The notes under the pieces are model-generated. The model did not search any database and was not told where the DNA came from. It saw only the letters and a program-made list of their open reading frames with translations. The position numbers and the translations under genes are program-made. Positions 49,859 through 50,520 of a stretch of 50,520 nucleotides of DNA are shown here, piece by piece. Origin of the DNA: an uncultured Rhodospirillaceae bacterium (lineage in GTDB: Bacteria > Pseudomonadota > Alphaproteobacteria > Rhodospirillales > UBA2165); contig CAJWAR010000028.1 of NCBI GenBank assembly GCA_913020445.1, positions 1-50,520 of the forward strand. Reading direction: 5' to 3'. The stretch's first letter is position 1. Every line of letters starts with the position of its first letter.

Positions 49859-50490
49859 TTTAGGTATTTCTCAGTACTTGCGCCTCTTTTAATGAAATCT
49901 GCAATATCTTGGTAATTCTTAATTCGCCCCACAATCATCGCTTCTACCAGTGATTTAGTTATAGCTGTATTGAAAGCACTATCATATTTAAGGCCTTGTT
50001 TCAGCCCTGGTAGCAAAACAATAAAAGGCACCCGAAAATCAGTTATACCGTCCCATTTTCCTTTGGCGCGTCTCCAATGGTGATCTGATGATATTATAAC
50101 TGCAGTTCGGGCTGCCACGCTTGATTCTAAAATACTATCCATCATTTCTTTCAATAAGACATCAGCCAAAGCCATATTATCAAAATAATTTTCAGGCACT
50201 TCACTTGCGTAGATATAGTTTTTTAATTTTCGATCAAAAACGTATGGCGTGTGTGGCACCATCCAATGTGCATAAACCAAATCGAGCTTTGGATTTACAA
50301 AATACTCTTTCGTCATTTGTAAAAATGTTCGGTAACGCGAGCCGGGATCAAATTTTTGGGGAGCAACTCGGCGATTTACGATCGGGATAAATGCTAGAAA
50401 CCTGGTTGCAAAATTTGGAATATATTGTAATGCGTTGTTGATCGCGGGGGGCCATTTTTTATTAACCGACATTTCCCAAGTAATCTCCAA
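49855..50490 (-). CDS. C-terminal part of a sulfatase/alkaline-phosphatase-superfamily protein
   Basis: This frame of up to 211 residues contains the second half of a sulfatase-type domain: LVYAHWMVPHTPYVFD, YFDNMALADVLLKEMMDSIL, TAVIISSDHHWRRAKGKWDG and FRVPFIVLLPG. The SDHHWR segment is the usual metal-binding D-H pair of the family. The N-terminal half, with the nucleophile and first metal site, is absent. An in-frame TGA lies 21 bases upstream of the earliest start (TTG 50490; ATG 50472 is also possible), so the frame does not extend past the window end. It is either a truncated gene, a frameshifted one whose first half lies beyond the window, or an error near 50.5 kb. Confidence 0.7.
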   Translation of the reverse strand: MEITWEMSVNKKWPPAINNALQYIPNFATRFLAFIPIVNRRVAPQKFDPGSRYRTFLQMTKEYFVNPKLDLVYAHWMVPHTPYVFDRKLKNYIYASEVPENYFDNMALADVLLKEMMDSILESSVAARTAVIISSDHHWRRAKGKWDGITDFRVPFIVLLPGLKQGLKYDSAFNTAITKSLVEAMIVGRIKNYQDIADFIKRGASTEKYLK

Positions 50491-50520
50491 ACTCGGTACG
50501 AGTATACAAAATCACACCAT

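Overview
The window looks like chromosome of a free-living, metabolically versatile alphaproteobacterium, probably Rhodospirillales-like, with moderate GC. Three things support this. A CcrM-type adenine methyltransferase follows RNase HII. The block 'small twin-membrane protein - PduO adenosyltransferase - EtfB - EtfA - 3-hydroxyacyl-CoA dehydrogenase' is one I recognise from many alphaproteobacteria. The catabolic and transport content (tripartite tricarboxylate transporter, NitT/TauT-type ABC transporter, CoA-transferase III, xanthine-dehydrogenase-family hydroxylase) is typical of marine or soil heterotrophs. I see no rRNA, tRNA, CRISPR array, prophage or intact IS element.

Layout. 0.1-2.2 kb: a LysE exporter and a three-gene nitrile-hydratase/thiocyanate-hydrolase-like metalloenzyme with a split beta subunit. 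2.3-7.5 kb: a small membrane protein, then a GntR/FCD regulator and a molybdenum hydroxylase operon whose large subunit is encoded by two overlapping genes. 7.6-10.3 kb: a SpoIIAA/STAS-like protein, a cyclic-nucleotide-binding-like protein and a GMC oxidoreductase. 10.3-14.3 kb: a phytase-like esterase, a rhodanese, a zinc alcohol dehydrogenase and a PEP-hydrolase-family TIM barrel. 14.3-27.4 kb: a catabolic island with a 2-hydroxyacid dehydrogenase, a Gfo/Idh oxidoreductase, the TctB-TctA-TctC transporter, a DctP-like protein without a signal peptide, two 3-hydroxyisobutyrate-dehydrogenase-family enzymes, a GntR/UTRA regulator, a cupin and a malate/lactate-type dehydrogenase. A cupredoxin/membrane protein pair is also embedded there. 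27.5-36.4 kb: a second Gfo/Idh enzyme, an HxlR regulator, a complete ABC importer operon, a CoA-transferase and two glycosyltransferases of the arsenosugar-associated families. 36.5-47.5 kb: housekeeping genes (radical SAM, RNase HII, CcrM, ETF, PduO, B12-dependent ribonucleotide reductase). 47.5-50.5 kb: an AT-richer stretch with a gene remnant, a methyltransferase and a truncated-looking sulfatase-family gene.

The strongest unexpected signal is a perfect 12-bp palindrome, TCTTATATAAGA, present five times. All copies lie between 15.3 and 25.8 kb, all are in front of genes of the catabolic island, and one lies between the GntR/UTRA regulator and the divergent cupin gene. I infer that it is the operator of this GntR protein and that it defines a local regulon of transporter plus dehydrogenases. 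The substrate is unknown, but a hydroxy- or sugar-acid is likely.

Other notable points are three copies of a C-rich nested palindrome, one of them read in frame inside the signal-peptide region of a membrane-protein gene; three GANTC sites just upstream of ccrM; and the three-gene nitrile-hydratase-like enzyme, whose gene order resembles scnB-scnA-scnC.
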